Assembly: GCA_934699585.1 (NCBI GenBank)
Contig: CAKUWY010000001.1
Location: forward strand, 62,001 to 126,000
Source of the DNA: an uncultured Fibrobacter sp.
GTDB taxonomy: Bacteria; Fibrobacterota; Fibrobacteria; Fibrobacterales; Fibrobacteraceae
Direction: 5' to 3'
Length of the DNA stretch: 64,000 nucleotides
Positions within the stretch are counted from its first letter, which is position 1. Each line of letters opens with the position of its first letter. The translations under genes were made by a program, and so were the position numbers. A model generated the notes under the pieces. That model made no database searches, was not told the origin of the DNA, and saw only the letters and a list, made by a program, of their open reading frames with translations. Below, piece by piece: positions 36,334 through 44,202 of the stretch.

Positions 36334-37754
36334 TTTTCCATAGCCTTTACTGCAATCTCGCGGTCATCAAAATGATGTTTCGTCTTTCCGATAATCTGGT
36401 AGTCCTCGTGGCCCTTGCCCGCAATCACCAGCCAGTCACCGTCCTTCAGTTCGGCGCAGGCCTTGTAAATGGCCTCTTCGCGGTTTTCCACCACGGAGAA
36501 CTTGTCCGTCTTCATGCCTGCGCGCACGTCGTTGATGATGTCTGTCGGGTTTTCGGTACGGGGGTTGTCCGAAGTGAGCCAGGCCTTGTCCGCCATGCGT
36601 TCGGCGATAGCCCCCATAATGGGCCGTTTGGTCTTGTCGCGGTCGCCACCGCAGCCGAACACGCAAGAGAGTTTTCCCCTGCAAAGACTGCGGGCGGTAG
36701 AGAGCACGCGCTCTAACGCGTCGGGAGTGTGGGCGTAGTCCACAATCACGTGGCGACCGTTACGGTTCCACACCTTCTCAAAACGTCCGGGTACCCGAAT
36801 GTCCGCCAGGGCCTTTCGCATGGCCGATTCCGGCACACCGACAGCCTTCGCCCACGAAAGCACCAGCATCACGTTGTCCACGTTAAAGTCTCCGCAAAGG
36901 GGCGTTTCGAATGGCACGCCGCTAATGGCGGGCAACAACATCTTCAAGCCGTCTTCGGTATTTTCGACAGGGCCTTCGGGCTTCACATTAGCGCTAACGA
37001 TTCCAAGACGCGAGACAGCCACCTTGCGGCCCGCTTCAATCTCGGTCAGGGAATCGTATAGTTTCTTTCCGTAGGAATCATCTACGTTAATGACAGCCAC
37101 ACCGTCACCGGCAAGGTAACGGGTAAACAAAAGCTTTTTCGCCTCAAAGTAGGCGTCCATGGTCTTGTGGAAATCCAGGTGGTCCTGGGTCAGGTTGCTG
37201 AACAAGCCGCTCCTGTAAAGCACTCCAGCCATGCGTCCCTGATAAAGGGAATGGGAAGACGCCTCCATCACCAGGTCGGTACAGCCCGCCTCTACGGCAG
37301 AGGCGGCAAAGGCGTACAGGTCCAAAAGTCCCGGCGTCGTGAGGGTCGCCTGCACGGACTTTTCGCCAATCTTGTTCTTGATGGTCCCCAGCAGTGCCAC
37401 CTTGTGGCCAGCAGCGGTGAGCATGGCATCCATCAAGAAGGCGCTGGTGGTCTTGCCGTTGGTCCCCGTCACCGCATGGGCGATAAGCTTACTGAATGGA
37501 TCCTTGTAGAAAATCTTTGCCGCTTCCAGACGGGCCCTGCGCACATCCATCACCTGGATCCACTTGGCGGTCATTTTTTCGGGAGCGGGCATTTCGGCCA
37601 CCACGGCGACAGCGCCTGCGTCAAGCGCCTTCTGGGCAAATTCTTCCGCCCCTTCCGTAGGCATGGAGAAGAACAGGTTCCCGGGTTTCACCCGGCGAGA
37701 ATCGTCGCAAAGTCCAGTCACTTGGAGGTTCTGCATCAATCCTTCAGAAATCAT
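36327..37754 (-). CDS. murE: UDP-MurNAc-dipeptide amino-acid ligase (MurE)
   Basis: 475 residues. Adds the third peptide residue to UDP-MurNAc-L-Ala-D-Glu. TGTNGKTTSAF P-loop (about 113-123), MEASSHSL and DYAHTPDALE blocks are present. The DNPRTENP motif in the C-terminal domain is the one typical of meso-diaminopimelate-adding enzymes, so meso-DAP peptidoglycan is expected. Start overlaps the ftsI stop (TGATG). Confidence 0.97.
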   Translation of the reverse strand: MISEGLMQNLQVTGLCDDSRRVKPGNLFFSMPTEGAEEFAQKALDAGAVAVVAEMPAPEKMTAKWIQVMDVRRARLEAAKIFYKDPFSKLIAHAVTGTNGKTTSAFLMDAMLTAAGHKVALLGTIKNKIGEKSVQATLTTPGLLDLYAFAASAVEAGCTDLVMEASSHSLYQGRMAGVLYRSGLFSNLTQDHLDFHKTMDAYFEAKKLLFTRYLAGDGVAVINVDDSYGKKLYDSLTEIEAGRKVAVSRLGIVSANVKPEGPVENTEDGLKMLLPAISGVPFETPLCGDFNVDNVMLVLSWAKAVGVPESAMRKALADIRVPGRFEKVWNRNGRHVIVDYAHTPDALERVLSTARSLCRGKLSCVFGCGGDRDKTKRPIMGAIAERMADKAWLTSDNPRTENPTDIINDVRAGMKTDKFSVVENREEAIYKACAELKDGDWLVIAGKGHEDYQIIGKTKHHFDDREIAVKAMEKC

Positions 37755-39661
37755 CAGCCCTTCTCCTTCAGTGTCAGCTTGCAGGTGGCACCTTTTGTAA
37801 GTTCCGTCTCGGCCTTGGGAGACTGGGAAACCACCCTCCCCTTGCCTTCAAATTCCACGTTCATGCGGATATTGCCCATCACTTCCAGGGCTTCCTTCAA
37901 AGAAAGCCCCACCAAGTCCGGCATCTTACTCGCCGAGGTCTCGCCAAGATTCAGCACCACCCCGAAAGAATCCAGCACGTCGCTACGCTGCGAAACCACG
38001 CGTCCACCTTCGCCCTTGAATTCCACAGGGCATCCGTGTTCTGCCGCCATCTTCTTTGCTGCCGCCACCGTCATGCCCATAAAGTCCACGTTGCAGCCGT
38101 TCTTGGCAGGCACTCTCGCCAGCTTGTGGGTCAAGGGAGAAATTTCCGGGTGGTAATAGATACTTTCCACGATATTGCGGAAAATAGGCCCTGCCGTCAC
38201 ACCGCCGGCGTGGCCGTAGGCCTTGTCGGAGTTGGGGTCATCTACAAGAACCAGGCAAACATAGCGGGCGTTTTCCACAGGGACCATCCCTATGAAAGAG
38301 GCTACCTGGAGCTTGCTGTCGTACTCGCCGGTCTTCTGGTTGAACTTTTCGGCCGTACCCGTCTTGCCACCAATAATCACGTCAGGGATTTTTTTGCTCC
38401 TCACCTGCTTCGCCGTACCGTCGCTGTCGTTCACCACATGGCTGAGCATGCCGCGAATCTTTGCAGCGGTCACTTCCGAAATCACCCGGCGAACTTCTAC
38501 CGGCTCTTTCTTTTCCACCACCTCGCCATTGGCATCGCGCCATTCCTTCACGATCATGGGTTCCATCAACTTGCCGCCGTTAGCAATGGTGGAATAGACC
38601 ATCACCATCTGCATGGGCGTCACCAGCAGGGCGTGGCCGTAGCCCATGGTTTTCAGGGTGCGGTCGTCGCGGGTCAGTTCGTAGGGCTGGTAAAGCTTGC
38701 CCGATTCCTCGCCGTAGAAATTCTCCGAAGTCTTCATGCCCAGCCCAAAGTTACGGGCCATGCGGTAAAGCTTGTCCGCTCCCACCTCGTTTGCAATCTT
38801 TGCAAACACGATATTGGAAGACTGCACCATGGCCTGGGTCATGTTCATGTCACCGTACACGTGGGAATCCCTGATGGGAGCCGATCTCGGGTTCCAGCTC
38901 CAGCTTTTGCCCTCGTTGGCAAACACCTTTTCCGGGTCCACCACGTTATTTTCCAGAGCGGCAGCGGCGGTAACCACCTTGAAGGTGGAGCCGGGCTCAT
39001 AAGACATGGAGACAATCTCGTTCTTTGCCACACGGCCGATTCCCTGGGTCTTGGAATTGGGATCAAAGGTGGGGTAACTGGCCATGGCCAAGATTTCGCC
39101 GGTGTAAGGATCTACCACCACGGCAGAGGCGCTGGTGGCGCTGTATTTCGTCACGCCGTCCTTCAGGCCCTTTTCCACCAGCTCCTGCATATTCTTGTCG
39201 ATAGTCAGCACCAGGTTCTTGCCCGGCACCGCCTCCGCCAAGTTTTCGGAACGGGAATACACTTCACGCCTGTGGGCGTCCTGCACGCTCACCCGGAATC
39301 CTTCGTTTCCGCTCAGGCGTTCGTCAAACACGCGTTCCACGCCCATGACGCCATGACCGTTAAAGTCCAGCTTGCCAATCACCTGGGAGGCAAGTTTTCC
39401 TTGCAAGAACACGCGGCTGTAATCCAGGGCCTTGTTGGCGGTATCCCTGAAGTTGTCCGCCAGAATCACCCCGTTACGGTCCATAATCTGGCCCCGTTCG
39501 GCGTAGATGTTCTTGGAGCGGGTCACCAGGCTCATGGTCTTCTTCTGGTACACTTCCCGGTTCAACACCTGGATGTTGAAGGTCTGCAAGGTCAGCACCA
39601 CCACCAAGGACAGCACTATCCATTTCAGGAATCCGAGAGGTTCAAGAGGGAATCTATTCAC
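37754..39661 (-). CDS. ftsI: Septal transpeptidase FtsI (PBP3) with C-terminal PASTA domains
   Basis: 635 residues starting at GTG 39661, which has GGAGG six bases upstream and lies inside the ftsL end; the in-frame extension to 39727 overlaps ftsL and is rejected. One N-terminal transmembrane helix, PBP dimerisation domain, transpeptidase with S225-TFK, SSN 281-283 and KTG 433-435. Two C-terminal PASTA domains (about 530-635), a feature of Gram-positive and some FCB-group homologues rather than E. coli FtsI. Cross-links septal peptidoglycan with FtsW. Confidence 0.96.
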   Translation of the reverse strand: MNRFPLEPLGFLKWIVLSLVVVLTLQTFNIQVLNREVYQKKTMSLVTRSKNIYAERGQIMDRNGVILADNFRDTANKALDYSRVFLQGKLASQVIGKLDFNGHGVMGVERVFDERLSGNEGFRVSVQDAHRREVYSRSENLAEAVPGKNLVLTIDKNMQELVEKGLKDGVTKYSATSASAVVVDPYTGEILAMASYPTFDPNSKTQGIGRVAKNEIVSMSYEPGSTFKVVTAAAALENNVVDPEKVFANEGKSWSWNPRSAPIRDSHVYGDMNMTQAMVQSSNIVFAKIANEVGADKLYRMARNFGLGMKTSENFYGEESGKLYQPYELTRDDRTLKTMGYGHALLVTPMQMVMVYSTIANGGKLMEPMIVKEWRDANGEVVEKKEPVEVRRVISEVTAAKIRGMLSHVVNDSDGTAKQVRSKKIPDVIIGGKTGTAEKFNQKTGEYDSKLQVASFIGMVPVENARYVCLVLVDDPNSDKAYGHAGGVTAGPIFRNIVESIYYHPEISPLTHKLARVPAKNGCNVDFMGMTVAAAKKMAAEHGCPVEFKGEGGRVVSQRSDVLDSFGVVLNLGETSASKMPDLVGLSLKEALEVMGNIRMNVEFEGKGRVVSQSPKAETELTKGATCKLTLKEKG

Positions 39662-39968
39662 CTTTACCCTCCAGAACCATAATCTTCTGGGGGACCTCGT
39701 AAAGTCCGAGCCCTGCGCTATCGGCAAAGTCGGACAGGCGTTCCAGCGAAGACATCTGGTTAATCTTCAGTTCCAGCAAGAGCGCGTCGCGCTGCAAGAA
39801 GGTCACCTGCCTCTCGAGCATGCGGGACTGGCCGTAAAGGCTGTTCAGGCGGTTTTGCAGGTACAGCGGAAGCATCAGGAGCAGGGCCCCCAAAAGCACA
39901 ACGCAAAAGACGATTATAAAAATCGACCTATTGGTTGCCGCCACCTTGAATTTCTCAGTACCGCTCAT
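39654..39968 (-). CDS. ftsL: FtsL-like divisome protein
   Basis: 104 residues: short cytoplasmic N-terminus, one transmembrane helix (about 15-36), then a leucine-rich coiled coil (LNSLYGQSRMLERQVTFLQRD, given in part). Position between rsmH and ftsI and topology identify it; sequence conservation of FtsL is always low. Overlaps rsmH by 4 nt and ftsI by 8 nt. Confidence 0.85.
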   Translation of the reverse strand: MSGTEKFKVAATNRSIFIIVFCVVLLGALLLMLPLYLQNRLNSLYGQSRMLERQVTFLQRDALLLELKINQMSSLERLSDFADSAGLGLYEVPQKIMVLEGKGE

Positions 39969-40942
39969 ACCCTCTCGTAAATCCTAAGCTTCGCAGAGCG
40001 AGCCCTGCTGTTCCTTGCAATCTCCTGTTCCGTAGGCAGAATCGGCTTGCGATTCACCTTCTTCAAACGCTGGTGGTTTCCGCCGCACACGCACACCGGC
40101 AAGTTTTCCGGGCAGATGCAGGCCTTCTCGAACCGTGCCGCAGTCTCCTTCACGCAGCGGTCCTCCACCGAGTGGTAGCTCATCACCACCAGGCGGCCGC
40201 CCACCTTCAGGCAATCCACCGCGGCACTCAGGCTATCTTCAATTTCTTTCAGCTCGCCGTTCACTTCCATGCGCACCGCCTGGAAAACACGGGCCAGCAG
40301 GCCGTTCACTTCCCGCCGCTTGTCGGGGAACACCGATTCCACAACGGCCTTCACGTCATTGGGCAAAATCTCGCGACCCTCGGCCGTAACCGCAGAAGCC
40401 ATCTCCACCAAGCGGGTAGAGAGCTTGAAAGCCCTGTCCATGTCGGCGTTCTTCCGGAGCACTGCGGCCAGGTCGTCGGCACTCACCGACTTCAGCCATT
40501 CCTGGGCAGAGACTCCTTCGCGACGGTCCATGCGCAAATCCAGCGGGTTGTTGCCTACGAAGGTGAACCCGCGGCTAGAATCATCCACCTGATGGCTGCT
40601 GATTCCCAGGTCGTAAAGGATTCCGTCCAGAGTGTTCGGCGCGATTTCGTTCTTCAGTTCACCGAACCGCACCGGATGCACAACGAACTTGCACTTTACA
40701 CCCGCAAGGCGCCTGGTGGCAAAAGCAACGGCTTCCTCATCGCGATCAAAAGCGTGGAGCGTCCCGTTCTCATTTAGTTTGTTTACAATCCCGAAGGAAT
40801 GTCCGCCACCGCCCAGGGTGCAGTCGCCGTATGTGCCGTCCGGCCTGATGCGGAGTCCGTCAAGGCACTCGGCAAGCATCACCGGATCGTGATAAAATTC
40901 ATTTGTCTGTAATTTAGGTTGACGCAGGTCAGCGTTTTGCAT
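39965..40942 (-). CDS. rsmH: 16S rRNA (cytosine1402-N4)-methyltransferase RsmH
   Basis: 325 residues. SAM-dependent methylation of C1402 N4 in 16S rRNA. YHDPVMLAECLDGL, GDCTLGGGGHS (SAM site), LYDLGISSHQVDD and the MSYHSVEDR block are conserved. Starts within mraZ (14-nt overlap) and ends in ATGA with ftsL. Confidence 0.97.
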   Translation of the reverse strand: MQNADLRQPKLQTNEFYHDPVMLAECLDGLRIRPDGTYGDCTLGGGGHSFGIVNKLNENGTLHAFDRDEEAVAFATRRLAGVKCKFVVHPVRFGELKNEIAPNTLDGILYDLGISSHQVDDSSRGFTFVGNNPLDLRMDRREGVSAQEWLKSVSADDLAAVLRKNADMDRAFKLSTRLVEMASAVTAEGREILPNDVKAVVESVFPDKRREVNGLLARVFQAVRMEVNGELKEIEDSLSAAVDCLKVGGRLVVMSYHSVEDRCVKETAARFEKACICPENLPVCVCGGNHQRLKKVNRKPILPTEQEIARNSRARSAKLRIYERV

Positions 40943-41405
40943 CGTCGCCCTCCGTCAAACCTTCTCCGTAGAACGCAGCATCGAATGCGGCAATCGCATC
41001 GTCCGATTGCAGGCCATACTTGGCGTTGAAGCGTTCCGGATTCCATAGTTCAAGAGTTTTACCGCTAGCTTGTACGTAAAGGACTTCACCCTTCAGCTCA
41101 GCATACTCCAACAAGATCTTTGGAAGTAAAATGCGGTTCTGGCCATCCAACTCCACCACGGTGGGAGCGAGGCCTCTCCGAACTAGGTCGGCTTGACGGC
41201 GGTCGGACCGGCTGTCCAGGTCCGCCATGAACTTTTCGTATTCCGGCAAGGTAAACAACCGGAGAGTCTGGTTCGGGCCACGGGTGACCACGAATTCATC
41301 CCCTTCGGTTGGCCCAAGCTGACGACGGAATTCCCTGGGGAAAGAAGACCTTCCCTTTCCATCGATAGCCGTCTGGGCTTGACCTATGAAAGACGTAAAG
41401 TTCAT
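40929..41405 (-). CDS. mraZ: Transcriptional regulator MraZ
   Basis: 158 residues from ATG 41405; in-frame sequence up to 41675 is not MraZ. Two SpoVT-AbrB-like halves, each with a DxxGR-type motif (IDGKGRSSFPREFR, about 14-27, and LDGQNRILLPKIL, about 89-101). MraZ binds phased repeats upstream of its own operon and represses or tunes dcw expression in other bacteria. GTGG boxes at 41415-41459 match that pattern. First gene of the dcw cluster. Confidence 0.95.
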   Translation of the reverse strand: MNFTSFIGQAQTAIDGKGRSSFPREFRRQLGPTEGDEFVVTRGPNQTLRLFTLPEYEKFMADLDSRSDRRQADLVRRGLAPTVVELDGQNRILLPKILLEYAELKGEVLYVQASGKTLELWNPERFNAKYGLQSDDAIAAFDAAFYGEGLTEGDDAKR

Positions 41406-41414
41406 ACTAGTTTG

Positions 41415-41459
41415 ACACATTTTACCACAACACAGTACAAATATACCACTTTCTACCAC
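41415..41459 (-). promoter_or_regulatory. Putative MraZ operator with promoter
   Basis: On the minus strand GTGG starts at 41459, 41449 and 41428 and GTGT at 41418: spacings of 10, 21 and 10 bp put all boxes on one face of the helix. A TATATTTG element (41438-41445) sits among them, so bound MraZ would cover the promoter. MraZ is known to bind tandem GTG/TGGG-type repeats at similar spacing; the assignment here is by pattern. Confidence 0.65.
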
Positions 41460-41500
41460 TCCGGCAACAAAAATTATGGATTTCTTACAAAATCCACCCC

Positions 41501-41537
41501 AAAAAGAACGACCGGACCACCAGGTCCGGCCACTTTT
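41501..41537. terminator. Bidirectional terminator-like hairpin
   Basis: CCGGACC (41512-41518) and GGTCCGG (41523-41529) with a loop of ACCA. AAAAAG lies to the left and CACTTTTTA to the right. It would isolate the dcw cluster from minus-strand transcription coming from 41785. Confidence 0.7.
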
Positions 41538-41681
41538 TAGTGAACATTTGTATATTAACGCAGGGCTGAGCCCACTTTTCCCGCTCCTTATATTATTATA
41601 AAGGGGGAAGCCTCCCCCTGATTGCTGTTTCGACAGGCATTGCGTAAAACAAGGTTGGTGAGCCTGTCGAACCATCCATCA

Positions 41682-41715
41682 CCCCTTCCCCTAGGGGGAC
41701 ACCCCCTAAAACCCC
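41682..41715. repeat. Inverted copy of the TAGGGGG hairpin repeat
   Basis: TAGGGGG (41692-41698) and CCCCCTA (41702-41708), flanked by CCCCTTCCC and AAAACCCC. Reverse-complemented it matches 15647-15683 over about 34 nt apart from the loop. Confidence 0.8.
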
Positions 41716-41732
41716 CGCCCCGCGACCTTTTC

Positions 41733-41783
41733 TCGTCATCCCCGCCTCCTTTCTCGTCATCCTCGCGCAGGCGAGGATCCACT
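41733..41783. repeat. GC-rich hairpin repeats (GTCATCCTCGC family)
   Basis: One full unit: ATCCTCGC (41759-41766), GCAG loop, GCGAGGAT (41771-41778); a partial CTCGTCATCCCCGCC unit precedes it. It abuts the shortened 3' end of the ORF6N gene. Confidence 0.85.
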
Positions 41784-41784
41784 A

Positions 41785-42681
41785 TCATTTTAGCGGGGAT
41801 TGACTGCAAAAATGCGGGAATTCAGTACCAAAATGATAGGCCTTGTCATCAATAAATAGAAAGCGATCGTGAGTGTTCGTGTTCGGGAAGATTTCTATGG
41901 GGCAATCGGCATACTGCGCATTGTATTTCTGCAGATCCAATTCAAAAATCTTGCTTTTGTCGTAGGTGTAAATAGTCACCGAGACGCCCTTTTTCCTTTT
42001 GAGCATCATCAAAAGAGTCGTTTCGTCCACATAATTGTCCACAAGCACAATGCGTTTTTGTGCCTGGCGGATAAGGCCGCACGCAAATGCATAGGCATCG
42101 AACTCCTGACTCTCATAAAAGATCCCCTTGGTCTTGAGTTCACCGCGGTCCATTGCCTCAAAAATGGTATCGAACTTGTGCTGGTGATCGAGCAGCCGTG
42201 CATCCTGATCAATTACCTTACTTTCCACATTGGCAAGGCGTTGGATCATGCCGCCGTTATTCATTAGAAAATGACGCATTGCCACAAAAGCTTCCATAAT
42301 GGCAATACTGACAGAAATTGCTGTTTTGCTATGCAAAATCCCAGATAGCATCGCGACGCCTTGTTCCGTGAACGCATAGGGATTCTTACGGCGACCGCCA
42401 TTTTGCCCGGCAAAGAACCCTGTTCCCCGTGAAGTCGCAATTTGCGACTTCACGGATTCAACTTCGTTGGAATTCAACTGGAAACAGAATTTTTCGGGAA
42501 AACGTTCAATATTACGCTTTACCTGTTCGTTGATACGCTTGGTTTCAACCCCATAAAGAATCGCAAGATCGCTGTCCAACAGCACCTGCTTATCGCGAAT
42601 GACCCGAATCATCTTTCCAACGCCCGACTCCATGAGCGGATTAGGTGCGATATCATCCGTTTTTTCGGTCTTTCTAGCCAT
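41785..42681 (-). CDS. ORF6N-domain protein, C-terminally shortened paralogue
   Basis: 298 residues. N-terminal ORF6N domain (about 20-110: IRDKQVLLDSDLAILYGVETKRINEQVKRN), a DNA-binding domain of phage and accessory regulators, a middle helical region, and a C-terminal part with THDRFLFIDD that recalls a phospholipase-D-like HxD strand. It is very similar to the next gene upstream, but sequence identity stops after AYHFG; the last 12 residues are unrelated and border a repeat element. Expression may be controlled through the palindrome at 42754-42768. Function of these fusions is not known to me; association with phage defence or mobile DNA is likely. Confidence 0.8.
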   Translation of the reverse strand: MARKTEKTDDIAPNPLMESGVGKMIRVIRDKQVLLDSDLAILYGVETKRINEQVKRNIERFPEKFCFQLNSNEVESVKSQIATSRGTGFFAGQNGGRRKNPYAFTEQGVAMLSGILHSKTAISVSIAIMEAFVAMRHFLMNNGGMIQRLANVESKVIDQDARLLDHQHKFDTIFEAMDRGELKTKGIFYESQEFDAYAFACGLIRQAQKRIVLVDNYVDETTLLMMLKRKKGVSVTIYTYDKSKIFELDLQKYNAQYADCPIEIFPNTNTHDRFLFIDDKAYHFGTEFPHFCSQSPLK

Positions 42682-42734
42682 CTTCTACACCTTCCGCCTA
42701 CAAGCAAAAAAAGGCGGGGCAAAGTGTTCACGTG

Positions 42735-42768
42735 CAAATATACATTCCTCGCATGTCATATTATGACA
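42735..42768 (-). promoter_or_regulatory. Promoter and palindromic operator of ORF6N copy 1
   Basis: TATATTTG (minus, 42742-42735) and, 11 bp upstream of it, a perfect palindrome TGTCATA-T-TATGACA (42754-42768). The same pair occurs before copy 2. A site for autorepression is inferred. Confidence 0.6.
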
Positions 42769-42852
42769 ATTTTCGAATTTTTTGGAAATTTAGGCAATTT
42801 TGACAAAAATCAACCCCGCAGAACTCTAATCTGCGTTGTCACCTTGTAACGC

Positions 42853-43836
42853 CTAACTTTCTTTTACTGCCTGAATCTTCTGCGATTCCTTCAACACTTC
42901 GTCCAACGTGAAATCTTCCTGCGTAAAGAAAAACGTATTCTTGCCCAAATCCTTGAGCGAAGCCCCAAAGTGGTAAGCCGTATCGTCTATGAATAGGAAT
43001 CGGTCGTGCATTCCGTAACTAGGCAAGACTTGCATTGGGCTGTCAGGATATTGTTCGTTGTAAGTGGCTAGGTCCATTTCAAGGACTTTGCTTTTGTCGT
43101 AGGTGTAGATTGTCACAGAAACGCCCTTTTCCCGTTTGAGCATCATGGTCAACGTTTTTTCAGTCACGTACCTGTCGACAAGTACGATTCTTTTCTTTGC
43201 CTGACGAATCAGGTCGCAGACAAATACATAGGCATCGAACTCCTGGTTGTTGTAAAATAAACCCTTGGTTTTGAGCTCGCCACGGTCCATCGCCTCGAAA
43301 AGTTCGTCAAATTTTCGGTCATGGTCAAGCAGATGCTCGTCATGACCAGTCAAGCGGCTGTCCTGTTCCAAATCCTTTACTTCAACGTTTGAAAGCCGAT
43401 TGACGAGGCCTCCGTTACCCATCATAAGGTGACGCAATTGCACGAAAGCCCGCATGATGGCTATGTTGACTTTGATTGCTGTCTCGCTTTTTAGAACCGA
43501 AGACAGCATCGCAACGCCTTGTTCGGTGAAAGCTAAAGAACGGTATTTTGTGTGCTTTCCCTTTAAATTTTGCCCCTTTTTTTCTAAGGTCGCATTTTGC
43601 GACCTTAGAAGTTGCGATTCCTCTAAAGAGAGTTGTATGCAAAAATCTTCGGGAAAACGCTCAATATTGCGCTTTACCTGCTCATTTATACGCTTCGTTT
43701 CCACCCCGTAAAGCATCGCCAAATCGCGGTCAAGCAGCACTTGCTTGCCTCGAATGATTTGAATCATCTTTCCGATGCCCGACTCCATAAGCGGGTTAAG
43801 TGCGATATCATCCGTTTTTTCGGTCTTTCTAGCCAT
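42853..43836 (-). CDS. ORF6N-domain protein, full-length paralogue
   Basis: 327 residues, same layout as the 41785 gene: MARKTEKTDDIA N-terminus, ORF6N domain (about 20-110), helical middle with DRGELKTKG, and C-terminal IVLVDRYV ... MHDRFLFIDDTAYHFG ending LKDLGKNTFFFTQEDF. The C-terminal part resembles a single PLD-like half (HxD...D) without a clear HKD motif. The two genes and their leaders form a tandem duplication of about 1.1 kb. No terminator visible between them, so copy 1 may also be read from the promoter of copy 2. Confidence 0.82.
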   Translation of the reverse strand: MARKTEKTDDIALNPLMESGIGKMIQIIRGKQVLLDRDLAMLYGVETKRINEQVKRNIERFPEDFCIQLSLEESQLLRSQNATLEKKGQNLKGKHTKYRSLAFTEQGVAMLSSVLKSETAIKVNIAIMRAFVQLRHLMMGNGGLVNRLSNVEVKDLEQDSRLTGHDEHLLDHDRKFDELFEAMDRGELKTKGLFYNNQEFDAYVFVCDLIRQAKKRIVLVDRYVTEKTLTMMLKREKGVSVTIYTYDKSKVLEMDLATYNEQYPDSPMQVLPSYGMHDRFLFIDDTAYHFGASLKDLGKNTFFFTQEDFTLDEVLKESQKIQAVKES

Positions 43837-43892
43837 CTTCTACTCCAATCCGCCTACAAGCAAAAAAAAGGCGGGGTAATGTGTTCTCGATG

Positions 43893-43926
43893 CAAATATA
43901 CATTCCTCGGATGTCACATTATGACA
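43893..43926 (-). promoter_or_regulatory. Promoter and palindromic operator of ORF6N copy 2
   Basis: TATATTTG (minus, 43900-43893) with TGTCACA-T-TATGACA (43912-43926) at the same distance as in copy 1; one arm base differs. The surrounding leader (43840-43945) is also closely similar to 42685-42787. Confidence 0.6.
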
Positions 43927-44202
43927 ATTGGCGATTTTCGCGGAAATTTTGGAAATTTTGACGAAAATCGCCCCCCGCAGGCGGTTGAAATCTGCTTGTT
44001 TGCAAACAGCTGTTTGCAAAATGAAAAAAATTTATGAAACAATACTTTCCCACGAGGCGAATTGCTATATTCTACATAACCAGCAAATAGCTGGTCAAGC
44101 TCACAAAAGAGCCGTTTTCTATATCGTATTATTTTATATGACGTAGGAACGGCTCTTTTTTTGTTTTTTTACCGCGCGGCGCATACCGCGTAAAGGAGCA
44201 TT
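43927..44202 (+). ncRNA. Leader region of the Rpn gene: hairpin plus intrinsic terminator (attenuator or small RNA)
   Basis: Between divergent genes. CCAGC-AAATA-GCTGG (44080-44094) is followed by a 12-bp stem AAAAGAGCCGTT/AACGGCTCTTTT (44105-44116 with 44148-44159) with a T run. A TATATTCTA element near 44066 could start a transcript of about 90 nt. A third hairpin CGCGG/CCGCG (44173-44188) sits just before the AGGAG of the Rpn gene. It may be a small RNA, or read-through may control the nuclease gene. The exact RNA ends are unknown; the box spans the whole gap. Confidence 0.45.
44105..44163 (+). terminator. Strong terminator upstream of the Rpn gene
   Basis: 12-bp stem with a 31-nt loop and seven or more T residues; it ends 40 bp before the start codon at 44203. 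Confidence 0.8.

Larger units (their letters stand above)
41406..41784. other. Intergenic region upstream of mraZ
   Basis: Contains the mraZ promoter/operator (41415-41459), a bidirectional hairpin with T runs (41501-41537), an inverted copy of the TAGGGGG hairpin repeat (about 41682-41715), and two GTCATCC(C/T)CGC repeats (41733-41783). No coding sequence is credible; a minus-strand open frame here reads through the repeats. Confidence 0.7.

Noticed and set aside
39662..39727. Longer ftsI start inside ftsL
   Set aside because: GTG 39661 has an ideal GGAGG and gives the normal cytoplasmic tail and transmembrane helix.
41588..41809. 73-codon minus-strand frame with a DPRLREDDE-type peptide
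   Set aside because: This is the reading of the GC-rich hairpin repeats, not a gene.
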